A DNA stretch of 42,208 nt, from NCBI GenBank assembly GCA_002633005.1, contig NMRA01000165.1, forward strand, positions 677,558 to 719,765. Reading direction: 5' to 3'. The stretch is from Phoronis australis (Eukaryota; Phoronida; Phoronidae). This document shows positions 27,901 to 37,026 of the stretch, one piece after another (positions within the stretch are counted from its first letter, which is position 1; each line of letters starts with the position of its first letter). The notes beneath the pieces are model-generated. The model was not told the DNA's origin and did not search any database. It saw only the letters and a list, made by a program, of their open reading frames with translations. Both the position numbers and the translations under genes were made by a program.

Positions 27901-30675
27901 CATTCCAATTCTAATCTGAACGATCGGATTTTCTCTGGATCTTCGTCGTCAACTAATACAAGAACAGGGCGTCTTTTAGTTTCGTCGTCCTCTCCATAAT
28001 TTCTGAAGTTGAAGACGTGCTTGCTCGTCTGCATTGGAAGGATCCCTTTTACTACAGCACACCTGTATTTTTTCCTGAGGTTCCATAACACGTGTCTGCT
28101 CGTTGTTGTAGCACCCGCTCCAGGTTGATGGTATAAATATATGACACCAACACAATCACCGTCAACATATTTGGTTCTATTGCCATCAAGCGCCCCTTTA
28201 ACGACAGTCTTCAGTTTCTCGTGAATACTTCGTTTGCACACTTGACCTTCGAAAGCAAAGTTTTTCCAGCTAACCTTTCCACCCCTGAAAAAACGTTCCT
28301 CTTCTTTCTTCTTCAGATCCTCAATATTACTTTCTTTCTTCAGGAAGTCCAATTCTTGTTCACATTCGTCAACCCCGACAACTTCTAGAGATGTTAGATC
28401 GTTCTTCTCGCTAAGTTTAATTATTTCTTCTTCACATGTAGAGGGGATGTTACAATCTACAGTGAACCTGGGCTTCACAAGAACTTTGACTTGTTCTGAA
28501 ACAAGACGCCATGGTAATCCAGCTATGCTGTTATTCAGAAGTGAATCGTCGTCCTCGTTCTTGTATGTTCTCTTCACAATTTCTGTGTTCCAAGCATCTA
28601 GCAACTTCTCGTCTTCACACAAAACACACCACTGATTAGGAAAGGCTCTGTCTATCTCTGGAAACATATCCATCATTATAGGAAAGTCTTCAGATAGCAG
28701 TAAAAATACAATGACTCCACGGCCAGTTGGTACTTCATCTTTCAGCATACTAACCACCTTTCGTAATCTGTCCGTATTTCTGTTTCGCCAAGCAAAAAGA
28801 TCCTGAATTTTGTCGACTCCTTTATGGCCATTCATTAGTATCCATGGCATCGTGCTTTGTGCAAGAATTTTGTTGTCGTCTTTAGACCCAATTTCTCCAA
28901 TCTTCCGCATAGTGATCGGTTCATCCTCTTCTTCTAAGATACTGCAAATCCTACTTTCAGAATCAAAATCAAAAACTGCTCTCCACTCTATTTCTCTCAC
29001 GAAGGAGAACCTTTTAAGAATCGCATTTTCTTCTAGGTTGCGAGGTACTGAACTTGAAATGAGTATGGGAAACAATCCGTCATTGATGACATCATTTCCA
29101 AGAGTCAGGGCATAGGCAAGTTTCTCTATTTTTTCCATGAAAAACGACAAAGTCTTTAAATCGCTAGTTTCTTCGGTATGAAGTCTGACTTGTCGAAGAA
29201 CTGTTCTGAACTTCAGGAACGTTTTCTTTTTATCATCTTCAATCTTTGCAACTTTTTTGTCTATCAGTGCAAACAGTGATAAGTCTGTAGGTTGGGGTAA
29301 TGTGACAAAAATCTCTTCAACACATGAATTTGGTTTAACCACAATTTCTACAACTTTTAAGTCGTCGTTTCCACCCTTAACGTCAATCGAGTGCGGCTCT
29401 GAGATGAGAGCACTGACTACGTCACGTTGATCGTCAACAAAATATTTAAGAATCCGTTGTATTAAGGTATCTTTCAAACTGCCAGAATTTGGAATTCCTT
29501 CGACTGCACCGCTACCATCTTCGTTGGCTCGTATTCCAAAATGGATGACCGCATCTTGGTATGAATTTATGCAACCAGCAATTGTACTAACTGCTTCTTG
29601 AATACAATATGCATCAAATGTTGTAGTTGGCTTTCTACAAGCAATGTATTTGTGTATTGGGTGTAGAAGACTTCCTTCTTCAGACGGCGGTAACTCTTGG
29701 TTAGACCTATACACAAAGCCTGTGCAAATTTCATACGTCTCATGGCCACCCCTTGGTAGCGTACAGGTGTCCAGTTTATCGGCCTCATTCAAAGGCTTCG
29801 GTTGCTTTGGATCGTGTGTGGGCACAATGCAGGTAGGCTGGGGATCAGCCCAGTTGGATCTTATAATAAGACTCACTCCAAGAGGTAAGTTGGGAAAGTG
29901 TTTTGACATCGTGGAATCGTAAGTTGTGAAATCAGTGGACATCAATTGTTCCATTGCCTTTCCGCTGAACCTTAGGTTTTCGAACTCTCGTGCCTCCATC
30001 TCACTGAGCTCACATTTGTTTATTAGCCACTCTTTTATTTGTAGTGGAGTCATAGAGATCATTTTTTCTTTTCTTGACTGTTCCATGATGTGCTCTTTTC
30101 CTAAATTAATGAGAAAAAAATCGAGTTTTACGGGAATTCAGAGGTCTAAAGTGCTTTTGGTAAAATTCATCAAGCCTTTACGTTGTTGGGAGAAAGCAAA
30201 ATTCTAAAATGTGTAATCTCTAAAATAACTGCTTCTTTATATGTGAACGTTTCTTTTCGGTTTACACCATGTAGTAATAAATTGTTCTCAACGTTTCAAA
30301 ACTCGTGCTTATTTCTTCGTCAGGAGTGATGACTAGTTGGAGTAACAGTGCCTTATATGCTTCTTTATATGATTTGTTACCTTTTTCAGGAGTAACATCT
30401 TTCAATGGAGTGTCGTCGAGTTTTTTGGCTAAATGTGGCGTTTTTTCTAACAGTGCTGTGTATAACTTTTGATAACCGTCGTCTCCTTTTTGGCGGATAA
30501 TCTTCAAGAGATGTTCGTTTTTTTCAACCGTCGTTTTTTTACATTCGATCCACTCTTTCTGCTGATCTGACAAAACGTTTTCTTGGTACAACAAGTTCGT
30601 CACTTCCCACGTGTCAATGTCTTTAACAAGGTCTTGGTGATTCCTCTGCAGTCTCCATCGGTTCTGTTCATTCAT
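24983..30675 (-). CDS. Predicted three-exon gene: CARD + SAMD9/SAMD9L-like protein
   Basis: Model on the minus strand: exon 1 30675-30381, exon 2 30100-25382, exon 3 24996-24983. Intron 1 (280 nt) has donor AAAAAG|GTAACA and acceptor TTAATTTAG. Exon 1 ends in phase 1 and exon 2 begins with two bases (G + GA = Gly) before KEHI-MEQSRKEKM, so CARD and SAMD9-like frames join without shift. Intron 2 has donor TCAG|GTGAGA and acceptor GTTTTGCAG, again phase 1, giving a short Gly-Lys-Arg-Asn-stop ending. The predicted protein is about 1,675 residues. SAMD9-family proteins are cytoplasmic interferon-linked effectors in mammals that inhibit translation and restrict poxviruses. An N-terminal CARD would let this one be recruited by, or recruit, other CARD proteins. 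The joining is inferred from splice phase, not transcripts; two separate genes remain possible. Confidence 0.6.
25329..30086 (-). CDS. SAMD9/SAMD9L-like multidomain NTPase (large exon)
   Basis: A 1585-codon uninterrupted frame from the ATG at 30086. Regions in order: SAM-like helices (about residues 12-75, TPLQIKEWLINKCEL); Schlafen/AlbA_2-like (about 150-260, DAVIHFGI); SIR2-like (about 330-540, low certainty); the family motif RFFRGGKVSWKNF (598-610); P-loop (YLYHQPGAGATTTSRH, 650-665); Walker B-like VLVLVDDED (708-716); helical/TPR-like repeats (about 1000-1200, YQNNYEEALRYAEEGL); and an OB-fold near the end with KVYFYIGFTWSGPVAYGLS (1489-1507), a family signature. The P-loop lacks the usual Lys (GAGATTTS), as in vertebrate SAMD9/SAMD9L. 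Upstream of the ATG is a splice acceptor, not a stop; the ATG itself has a good context (ATCATGG). Past 25382 (GTGAGA donor) the remaining 17 codons are probably intron. Confidence 0.92.
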   Translation of the reverse strand: MEQSRKEKMISMTPLQIKEWLINKCELSEMEAREFENLRFSGKAMEQLMSTDFTTYDSTMSKHFPNLPLGVSLIIRSNWADPQPTCIVPTHDPKQPKPLNEADKLDTCTLPRGGHETYEICTGFVYRSNQELPPSEEGSLLHPIHKYIACRKPTTTFDAYCIQEAVSTIAGCINSYQDAVIHFGIRANEDGSGAVEGIPNSGSLKDTLIQRILKYFVDDQRDVVSALISEPHSIDVKGGNDDLKVVEIVVKPNSCVEEIFVTLPQPTDLSLFALIDKKVAKIEDDKKKTFLKFRTVLRQVRLHTEETSDLKTLSFFMEKIEKLAYALTLGNDVINDGLFPILISSSVPRNLEENAILKRFSFVREIEWRAVFDFDSESRICSILEEEDEPITMRKIGEIGSKDDNKILAQSTMPWILMNGHKGVDKIQDLFAWRNRNTDRLRKVVSMLKDEVPTGRGVIVFLLLSEDFPIMMDMFPEIDRAFPNQWCVLCEDEKLLDAWNTEIVKRTYKNEDDDSLLNNSIAGLPWRLVSEQVKVLVKPRFTVDCNIPSTCEEEIIKLSEKNDLTSLEVVGVDECEQELDFLKKESNIEDLKKKEEERFFRGGKVSWKNFAFEGQVCKRSIHEKLKTVVKGALDGNRTKYVDGDCVGVIYLYHQPGAGATTTSRHVLWNLRKKYRCAVVKGILPMQTSKHVFNFRNYGEDDETKRRPVLVLVDDEDPEKIRSFRLELECEAKRAKWESRNEDIDMESVDQDMFSVVVLVCSRQTVIESDEVLVLRHKLSKAELRWFLQKYQELEKKCQDKRGVHPEMLFSFNVMKTNFDREAIRLIVSKLLSQMTNEKEKRALKYLSILNAFDLQFRAVPTAAFDFLMKSGRTSSTSFSFGVMSARRQREARGRLYQSQWERHTSEEWNLLVIGSTAEHISYHNGLTTCNRILAEEILAILSNEQAVSQIMTELLDCEEIFSDYAHSSHMKCVRTIVRDILIKREAEKKTKFSPLILYVSCNESNQRAAAILQKGYHIFNEDPFIAQQIARYLYSYQNNYEEALRYAEEGLKKKQDSSYFHDTQGQVYKLQFAKELTDVGRGSTKKQPLSPNDVTCAIETALKAMRAFKNAQTCCKRESYNGLINMAGFIGEFEITLKLLDFLKGVEGLNGKKSLHKFLVDPKFYPGVLSPWKNVNGCNLLTALKSFAQTLQQTLHDAEDLEGQVREEHLDASQMKQKSYYHREIVKNKEALQFYFEEKSDEVPKDLDEMEKCEYRRRRAIRLCGNSILSMTKCQSSRELQTVSRLIKPNLKSDARSSKDLMIMLGANLILSTMWKTPEEDVSFSQMVTWSNKLYEDRGTLPSSPIYLEPYLFYVMFNWPSYKPNHDGNYPNLPSPLNTVIPQWKKEYDKKFPFLRKEETLCSGAKDKTVFFLGKGREWQRFVCADTGFNYSEKKKFWNTQEVRRNLRQFEGYVTDKLGIIELRFDWKDETLKLPSAEPAQYDTWRHKKVYFYIGFTWSGPVAYGLSKDKHSPEDEVQQPYPAATPELQDCEGLSGAGVTRSQSPDRRSLGSLPKEEFKKVDWKRKKSGENCFFRIIFEETLPLL
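30262..30675 (-). CDS. CARD (caspase recruitment domain) exon
   Basis: From the ATG at 30675, residues 7-90 (RWRLQRNHQDLVKDI, VTNLLYQENVLSDQQKEWI, KKTTVEKNEHLLKIIRQKGD and LYTALLEKTPHLAKKLDD) have the order of a six-helix CARD: LxxNRxxLVxxI in helix 1, 'L..NVLS..E.E.I' in helices 2-3, KxxxLLxIIxxKGDxxxxxFxxxL in helices 4-5. This is the pattern of caspase-2/RAIDD/NOD-type CARDs. If not spliced at 30381, the frame runs on for 39 codons (NKSYKEAYKALLLQL...) to a stop at 30262, a 137-aa CARD-only protein. An acceptor (ACACCACAG) lies just upstream of the ATG, so a 5' UTR intron is likely. It is the nearest gene upstream of the SAMD9-like exon, on the same strand. Confidence 0.85.
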   Translation of the reverse strand: MNEQNRWRLQRNHQDLVKDIDTWEVTNLLYQENVLSDQQKEWIECKKTTVEKNEHLLKIIRQKGDDGYQKLYTALLEKTPHLAKKLDDTPLKDVTPEKGNKSYKEAYKALLLQLVITPDEEISTSFETLRTIYYYMV

Positions 30676-31542
30676 ATTTACCTGTGGTGTATGAAAATAT
30701 GTTAAGCAACGCCGCAACACATGTTCTGACGTTGTTTAATGCACTTTTGAAAAGGCTACGGTCCACTGACACAGTAACTGAACCAAATGGCTAATCAGAG
30801 TAAATCGTACGGACCTATAACTCACAATGTCAGTACTATTAACGTCGTCACATGACCACTTAGTTGGACGCATGCGTGAATCTATGTTGACGAGAACGAA
30901 GTAGACGAAGGAGTCTGTGAGTTTAACGTCTCCTAGACATTTTAACCAATAAGGTAAGTTTGGCCACATTCGTCCGATGCATTGAGAGTTGACTCCTCAG
31001 CTTACACGTCACTTTGTAACCACATGTTATCATTCATAATGAATTTACCTGATGATATGAACACCGTTATTTTATCAGAAAGTTAACGTCTCACCGCCTC
31101 TGTGGCAGGTCGGGCAAAAAATGTCACAAGAAAGGTTAAAACGGATATTTAATGCTATCCAGTTATTTTGAAGTTTCGAGATCTTACTGGTCTGTTGTAA
31201 TGCCAATCGGTTCATCCACACGTACAAGCAAGTGCTTTCGACTTCACTGAATTCGATGATTACCAACCGCGTACACCTCATCCATTTCGAACGTCACAAG
31301 CCGATCGCGCATCCAATTGACTTCCCAAATAGAAAAGCTAAGGGCGTTACGTAGCTTGAAAAGGCTCCGTCTGAAATTTTATGGGGCATCGTGAGCGAAG
31401 CAAGGGAAATACTCACAACATGGTCATCTCTTGATTCTCGAAAACAAAATTTCAGTAACCATTCTACGGACAAAATTTGGTACTACTTGAACTCAGAAGT
31501 TTATGAAAACAGATGTCGACAGATTCTGTAGTTGCGTCAGTG
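30676..31542 (-). promoter_or_regulatory. Presumed promoter / 5' UTR of the CARD-SAMD9-like gene
   Basis: No coding region supported here. The acceptor in front of the CARD start means a non-coding first exon should lie in or beyond this stretch, but I cannot place it. AGGGAAATACT at about 31402 is only loosely like an NF-kB site. No TATA box stands out. Confidence 0.3.
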
Positions 31543-31894
31543 ATCCTCCCCGCTGGTTCCCTGCGTGCCGCAAGGTGGTAGCCAGCACGCAGGTATCACT
31601 TAATTTTCCTCGGGGTTTTTTTTACACCGGCTTTTCTGATTGGCTGGTCGAATTCTCAACAGGCAGGGCTTTATGCAAACAAACTGGCTATTAAACATTA
31701 CAGCTGAAACGAAATAGTTGCTGCTACACCACTTGCATGACAAGACTAAAAATCGTTCATAGTCCGTCATTTTTTCCCGTTGTTGTAAAGCTAGCCAATG
31801 ACTGCCGAGGTTACATCAACGAATTTGGTAAAGCGCGTGCTACTGCGTGATACCTGCGTGCTAGCTAGGCACGTAGGGAACCAGCGAGGTGATT
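31543..31894. mobile_element. MITE with about 50-bp inverted ends
   Basis: Left arm (CCGCTGGTTCCCTGCGTGCC ... CAGCACGCAGGTATCAC, to 31599) and the reverse complement of the right arm (31847-31894) align with a few mismatches and one indel. The interior is non-coding. Confidence 0.7.
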
Positions 31895-32029
31895 CTCAAG
31901 CGTTTACAGTTGCTATTGCAACTCATTAGCACAGGTTTGAACAAATGAAAAAAATTAATTTAACATAGTGACGCCTGTTAAACAAGTTTAAAAACCTTGT
32001 ACAATATTTGAAAAATAACACTCAGCCAA

Positions 32030-32318
32030 CAGGGGCGGCGTAGCGCTCTAAAGAATACGGGCGGGGGGGCTGGGGTGGCGGATCGTCGGATTCCAGAGTG
32101 CAGTCTGAGTCGTTGGATGTTTCCGCGCTGGTAGCAAACAGAAACCTGGCCAAAGTAGAGCCGTCGAGGGCTGATTCAGAAACCAAGGAAAATGCATTTT
32201 TAGAGGTAACCCCCGCCTATTCAGCACTATATACGCGCCTCTACAATTGCGCTTTGCCCGATTGTCCACGAGACAAAATGTTGGCTCCCCTTAATATGAT
32301 ATCTTAGATCCGCCACTG
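32030..32318. mobile_element. hAT-like MITE (CAGNGGCGG ends)
   Basis: Left end CAGGGGCGGCGTAGC and right end TTAGATCCGCCACTG are imperfect inverted repeats of the CAGTGGCGGATC type, with a G-run near the left end (GGGCGGGGGGGCTGGGG). A target duplication is not clear. Confidence 0.55.
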
Positions 32319-32684
32319 CTAGCACGCGGAAAACATAAGGTGGTCAACTGATTCATAAATTTGTTTGGAGTGGTCTAGTGGATCGAGAGGAACTCTAGTT
32401 CGGCCAAATCGTCCAAAACGACTCGGTGCTTGTCGTTTCCTAAGCGCTACGGGTTCATTAAGGTATGGACTTGCTTTTTATCACTGTGGTATCATAAAGC
32501 ACGTTGGTAAGTAAGGAATAAAATTAAATGATTTGATTTCCGTCGATTTGTAAATCCATGGTTGCTTATTGCGGACAATCAGTGTTGGGCTATAGCCCCC
32601 CTCCCAATAAAAGGATGTCCCCCCACCACTGCCACAGACGAAAGCTCCAATGTAACGATATGATAGTAAATAATTTAGTGTCCT

Positions 32685-33350
32685 GCGCATCTACAACGCC
32701 AAATCGTGTTGAGTCGTCCGTCAGGTTTGAAACTATAGACCAGTTGACGACTGTGGTCATATATCTAACAAAAACTTAACGAACGAGACTTCAGCCGAAG
32801 ACAATTGTTGAGACCATCAGTACCCCGGTCCCATTAGAATGATGTAGAACGAGTTTTCCCCCAACGAATTCATCGAAAACGCTATTGCTCGAGGTCAAAT
32901 CCGGTCCAACTACTTAATATTGGAGTCGACGGCCTCATAACCTACATGTAATCAGGGAAGACGCATTTGAGTAACTGCGTCATCCTTTGAATTATGAGCT
33001 GTTAAATGAAAAATAGCGAGTTGGCAAATCGAAAGGTAAAATACGAATCAGAATTCTTGTGCCACAGTAAATGTTGGCTAGGGGTCACCTCCATGAGACG
33101 AAATCTCTAATGCAACCACAGCGATAGAAAATGGAGTATGCTGTACATTTACAACGCAAAATTGTTGGTTTGTTGACCGTCGAATAAGTCTAATAGTTTT
33201 GAAATCAGTCAAGTCGAAGAGACAGTTACATTATGTGCACCTAAGACAAACTTACCGAATGAGAATTTCAGTCGGCTATGCGCTGGTCGAGAACCTATCA
33301 GAATGATTTCAAATGGGTTTTCCCTGCTGAATTCTTCGAAAATGATAAGA
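32685..33350. repeat. Diverged tandem duplication, about 460-bp period
   Basis: Blocks around 32685-32890 recur at 33145-33350: CATCTACAACGCCAAATCGT / CATTTACAACGCAAAATTGT, AACTTAACGAACGAGACTTC / AACTTACCGAATGAGAATTT and AGAATGATGTAGAACGAGTT / AGAATGATTTCAAATGGGTT, in the same order and spacing. Non-coding. Confidence 0.6.
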
Positions 33351-34112
33351 CACGTCAGCAGTCCCGATTCTTCAGTTCCGGTCGGTCCTAGTATTGTTCG
33401 GTTCCGTTCAGGTAAAATGTAGCATGCATGCCTGAGTTGCCGCGAACAGCTTATGTATAACAGCCAAATGAAAATATAGTAGACCTACTTGCTTGCTTTT
33501 ATCATTTTTTCCGTTTAGAGCTCAAGACATGGAGTGCCAACACCCGCACGTGACCTATTTAATTGTACTTGCTACCACGCGATTAGGGGCGAGACTTTGC
33601 ACCGTCAGTGAATTTGCGAAGTGTCTGATCGACTCCGTGAGTTTGATTGAGTGTTGTAGTTATCAAATCAAGCCTAATTTCGTGGCTTCATTTTCATTTT
33701 CATTTTGTTATTTTTGTTCATCAGAAGAGACTCTAGGCACGGTTCCAGACAATCAGCGATTTCTCGGCAACATTAGTCAACAAACCCCGGCCTAGAATTA
33801 TTGACACTGCGGTCATTCTTTTTATGCACTGAATTGTGACTGGTTGTCAATGCCGGGAATATTCTGACCTACGACATCGTTTCAGATCCAGTCTTAAAGC
33901 CACTTTCGACAACCTATCAAACCAAATGTTATGAGTTTTGAAGACAAGATGATTTTGAGAGTTAGAATTATGTTACAGTAACCTATGTTACAGAAATGAC
34001 ATTTGGCTTCAGAGTGCGTTCTTCTATAATAAATGAAAAGCTTAGGACATTGAACATGTGTGTTTAAGTAACTTTCGAAAAAAAAACTGTGTAATTATTT
34101 GCGTTGCAATAA
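33351..34112. other. No gene recognised
   Basis: A + strand frame at 33493-33795 (100 aa) has no known domain or splice support. Otherwise AT-rich. Confidence 0.3.
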
Positions 34113-34146
34113 GTGTGTGTGTGCGAGTGCGGGTGCGTGGGTGTGG

Positions 34147-34184
<38 letters not shown>

Positions 34185-34220
34185 GCGTGTGCGTGTGCGT
34201 GTGCGTGTGCGTGCGTGTGC
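34113..34220. repeat. GT / GTGTGC compound microsatellite
   Basis: A pure (GT)n run at about 34149-34179 is followed by six or so GTGTGC hexamers to 34220. The Val/Cys-rich and Thr/Arg/His-rich ORFs over it are translation artefacts. Confidence 0.95.
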
Positions 34221-34867
34221 ACCCATGCCATGCCCTCCCCTCGGGAATTTCACATGACCAACAGCGTTTTCCCGTTCAGTGACTTTCCCAGGGGGTTCTG
34301 AGCTTGTAATAACATCTGTCTTCTTTGTTAACTGCCAAGCCACTCTTGAACACAGTCAAACTCAGCCGAATTCAGTGGTGTAGGCCTATTCGGAAAGAAG
34401 AGATTGTCGTAACTTCTAAACATTGATCACCATTTGACGAAGATTTCAGAAATGCTATTGGTTTATATTCAAATATGTTATAACTTAAAACTTTTGTTTA
34501 AGAGCACAGCACAATCAGGCCGATGAGATACGATCTTATAGGAGATTAGAGCAATTATCGAACAATTAAAGAGATCGAGCTGGCCCTCCAACCATAGCCA
34601 GAATATGGAGTTAACTTGCAGTCGTGTAAGATATTGGCTACCGGGGTAAACTTTCCAACTTGTTGTTGGGCTATAGAATCGAACAATTAAGTTGGGAGCA
34701 GCAACCGGGACTAACGCCGTAATGAACATTTTGCAAACACTTTATTTGGTAACTGATTTTGTTAATTGGCGTTGGATTACTTCTGGTTGATGTTGACCTG
34801 GACTGGCGCTCAGAATATATATAAGTGTAGATTAAACATATTTTTGTGTGACAACCCCTTACAAAGT

Positions 34868-34930
34868 CAGTGGCGGTTCTATGATATCACAAGAGGGGGG
34901 GCCAACATTTTGTCCGGCTGTAAGCCATTT
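34868..34930 (+). repeat. End of a hAT-like MITE
   Basis: CAGTGGCGGTTCTATG followed by a G-run matches the left ends at 16965 and 32030. A G/C-run block follows at 34970-35010; the right end was not found. Confidence 0.45.
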
Positions 34931-35116
34931 GCGCACTGCACCACGATTATAGATGCGTCTAGCACCGAATGGGGGGAGGTCGGTAGGGGGGTTTGCCCCC
35001 CTCCCGCCCAGGAAATTTTCTATTTTTTCCTCTAAAAATCAAGCATTTTCCTAGATTCCTGAAGTATTATCCAAGAAAAAAGGCAAAGAAAACATAGAAC
35101 AAACGTGTCAAACAGG

Positions 35117-35203
35117 AAAAACCGCCGGCACGTACCACAGACTCGAACTCACGACCTGGCGGATAGAGCGCGCGTGCTTTACCACTAAACCACCACGATT
35201 AAC
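35117..35203 (-). repeat. tRNA-like sequence, probably a SINE head
   Basis: On the minus strand, GTGGTTTAGTGGTAAAGCAC is a good RNA polymerase III A-box region (tRNA D-arm), followed about 30 nt later by GTGAGTTCGAGTCTGTGG, a B-box / T-loop (GTTCGAGTC). The acceptor and anticodon stems do not pair convincingly, so it is a SINE or tRNA pseudogene rather than a functional tRNA. Confidence 0.55.
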
Positions 35204-36480
35204 TACTAATCTTGTTCTAAGAGACCTACATGTTTATAGTCCTCAGCGTTTGCGCGCGAAACCTACTTCTTTTTGTAATGCTTATTACACGTTTTATATT
35301 TTGTGAAATCGGTTCTTAACAAAATTTGTTGTATTTAAAATAGTTTTCAAATGCCCAAAAGACCAAATCCGTTTTTCGTGTTGGCAATAATGACGGAATT
35401 GCTTTAGAAATCGTCTTAAGTTAAGGTTTGACAAAGATAGAATTATGAGTGTAACGGGAATCGGTGGAGCGACCAGCACCGATCTACTTAGTTTCTAAAA
35501 TGTCGACTGTTCGTAGCCGATAAAAATATTTGCAGCGGCGTTGTGTACTTTTTCACTCGTTCGAATCTCATACGAGAGAACCATGGTGACAACTTATAGA
35601 GAGTGAAACAAGATATAAGAAGATAAATATACTGAGTTTTATTATGCAATATATATGAAACACAAATCTACAAACTTACAACTCATCGCTAACTTCCGTC
35701 GACATCGCAGCTTTAACTTTTAGCCTAAAGACTTTATAAACAAGAAAAATTCGCTAAAAACGTCAAAGTCCAAATTTAAAAGGCCCAAACAGTTAGGTTG
35801 CTTGGTTGGGATTCCTTGCGGATAGAGTCCAGACCCGGCAAAATCCGAAGTTTTAGCGTGAGAGGGTCTTAAGATAAATGTGAAAACCAATCAGACTAGA
35901 ACTAAAAATTTCGTCATCGGAAGTTCCATATAATTGACCATCTTTCACCCCTTTAAAATATAATAACACACTCTAGTTTCTGGAACTAAACTGACGACTC
36001 GTCCTCACTCACGGCTCCATCAATAGACGGCGCTCCCGTCACAAAGAGTTTCTGAGTGATTCACCAAGGCTTCGATTAAAATTCACATCTTACCGGCAAT
36101 TTCTGTTTTTTCATCGTCACTCAGGTTCCATTTTCTTTAAAAAATAATTTTTCTTCATTGCACAATGGAGCAGACGACGGAAACGGAGTCGTAGCGCGCA
36201 GTAGTCTCCTGCACAGACCCTCGAGTCAGTGACGTCAGCTTGTGAGGCCCGGGAACCAGGTTAAGTGCGCCGCGCCATTGCCGTTCGCCTGGAATATCGC
36301 GGGAGAGCGTATTAGCCATAGTTCCGTTACGAATGCGCCGTGTTCCGAATACGAAACTTGAAATTGGATCTGAGCCTCCCCCCAAAAAACACTAAAACTG
36401 CACACATTTAAATCTTGTTTCATCCGTATGATTTTAATTACCGGGGTTAATTAATAAACTCAACATTTCCCTACGCTCTT
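35204..36480. other. No gene recognised
   Basis: Gene-poor DNA between the SINE head and a MITE fragment. ORFs are below 80 aa, with no splice pattern or motif. Confidence 0.3.
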
Positions 36481-36504
36481 GCTGTTTTATTTTTTTTGCG
36501 GCAG

Positions 36505-36555
36505 CCAAGGGGGGGGGGCTGGCCCCCTGCCCTCCCCCCCTAAATCCGCCTATTA
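36505..36555. repeat. MITE end fragment with G/C runs
   Basis: GGGGGGGGGCTGGCCCCC then CCCCCCCTAAATCCGCC, the same style of end as the hAT-like MITEs elsewhere in the window. Confidence 0.45.
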
Positions 36556-36990
36556 AAGTTATGGTTCCCATTTCTTTCAGTCTCTAGTTTTCATGACTAT
36601 TCTGTACATACATCTAATCCATTTTCTAAAGTTTAGTACAACAGGCTTGTTATCTATTGTATTCTTACACATGTTTGTCGGAAAACTCTTTATTGCATGT
36701 TGCCTGTTTTGTATACGGCTGACGTACATGTAAACGGTTTGTTATCAAAGTATTTCAGAACTATTAAGGTTAGCATAAAACTCTAGTTCATATTCATCCA
36801 TTTATTAGTTTGTGCTATTGAGTCCATATGTCTGTGTTTAAGTTGTACAACAAATTTTTGAAAAGGAATTAATAATTACCGTCTTATATTTCCAATTACT
36901 TGTTTTTTTATTGTATCGTACAGATGTCCTAAGAAGCCCGGAGCTCCAGCTTACGTATGATTGTAGTTGTGTAACTTCTTTCATAACCAA

Positions 36991-37026
36991 TGCGCATGCG
37001 CAATTCCTCTGCTATCAAGATGGCGT
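36991..37026 (+). promoter_or_regulatory. SDHA core promoter: NRF-1 site and YY1-like element at the start codon
   Basis: TGCGCATGCGCA (36991-37002) is a perfect palindromic NRF-1 site. CAAGATGGCG (37017-37026) matches the YY1 consensus AAnATGGCG and contains the start codon itself. Both factors are established regulators of nuclear respiratory-chain genes. No TATA box is present. Confidence 0.75.

Noticed and set aside
25712-29922. Dozens of ORFs of 60-118 aa on both strands
   Set aside because: They overlap the 1585-codon SAMD9-like frame in other frames and show no domains of their own.
30263-30266. GTGTAA at the end of the CARD frame as the donor joining to the SAMD9-like exon
   Set aside because: It would leave in phase 0 and shift the SAMD9-like frame into an early stop with the strong acceptor; the AAG|GTAACA donor at 30381 is both stronger and in phase.
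32685-33350. CRISPR-like array
   Set aside because: Only two diverged long copies; this is a eukaryotic genome, and no short regular repeat/spacer pattern exists anywhere in the window.
34058-34343. Val/Cys-rich and Thr/Arg/His-rich ORFs
   Set aside because: They are translations of the GT/GTGTGC microsatellite.
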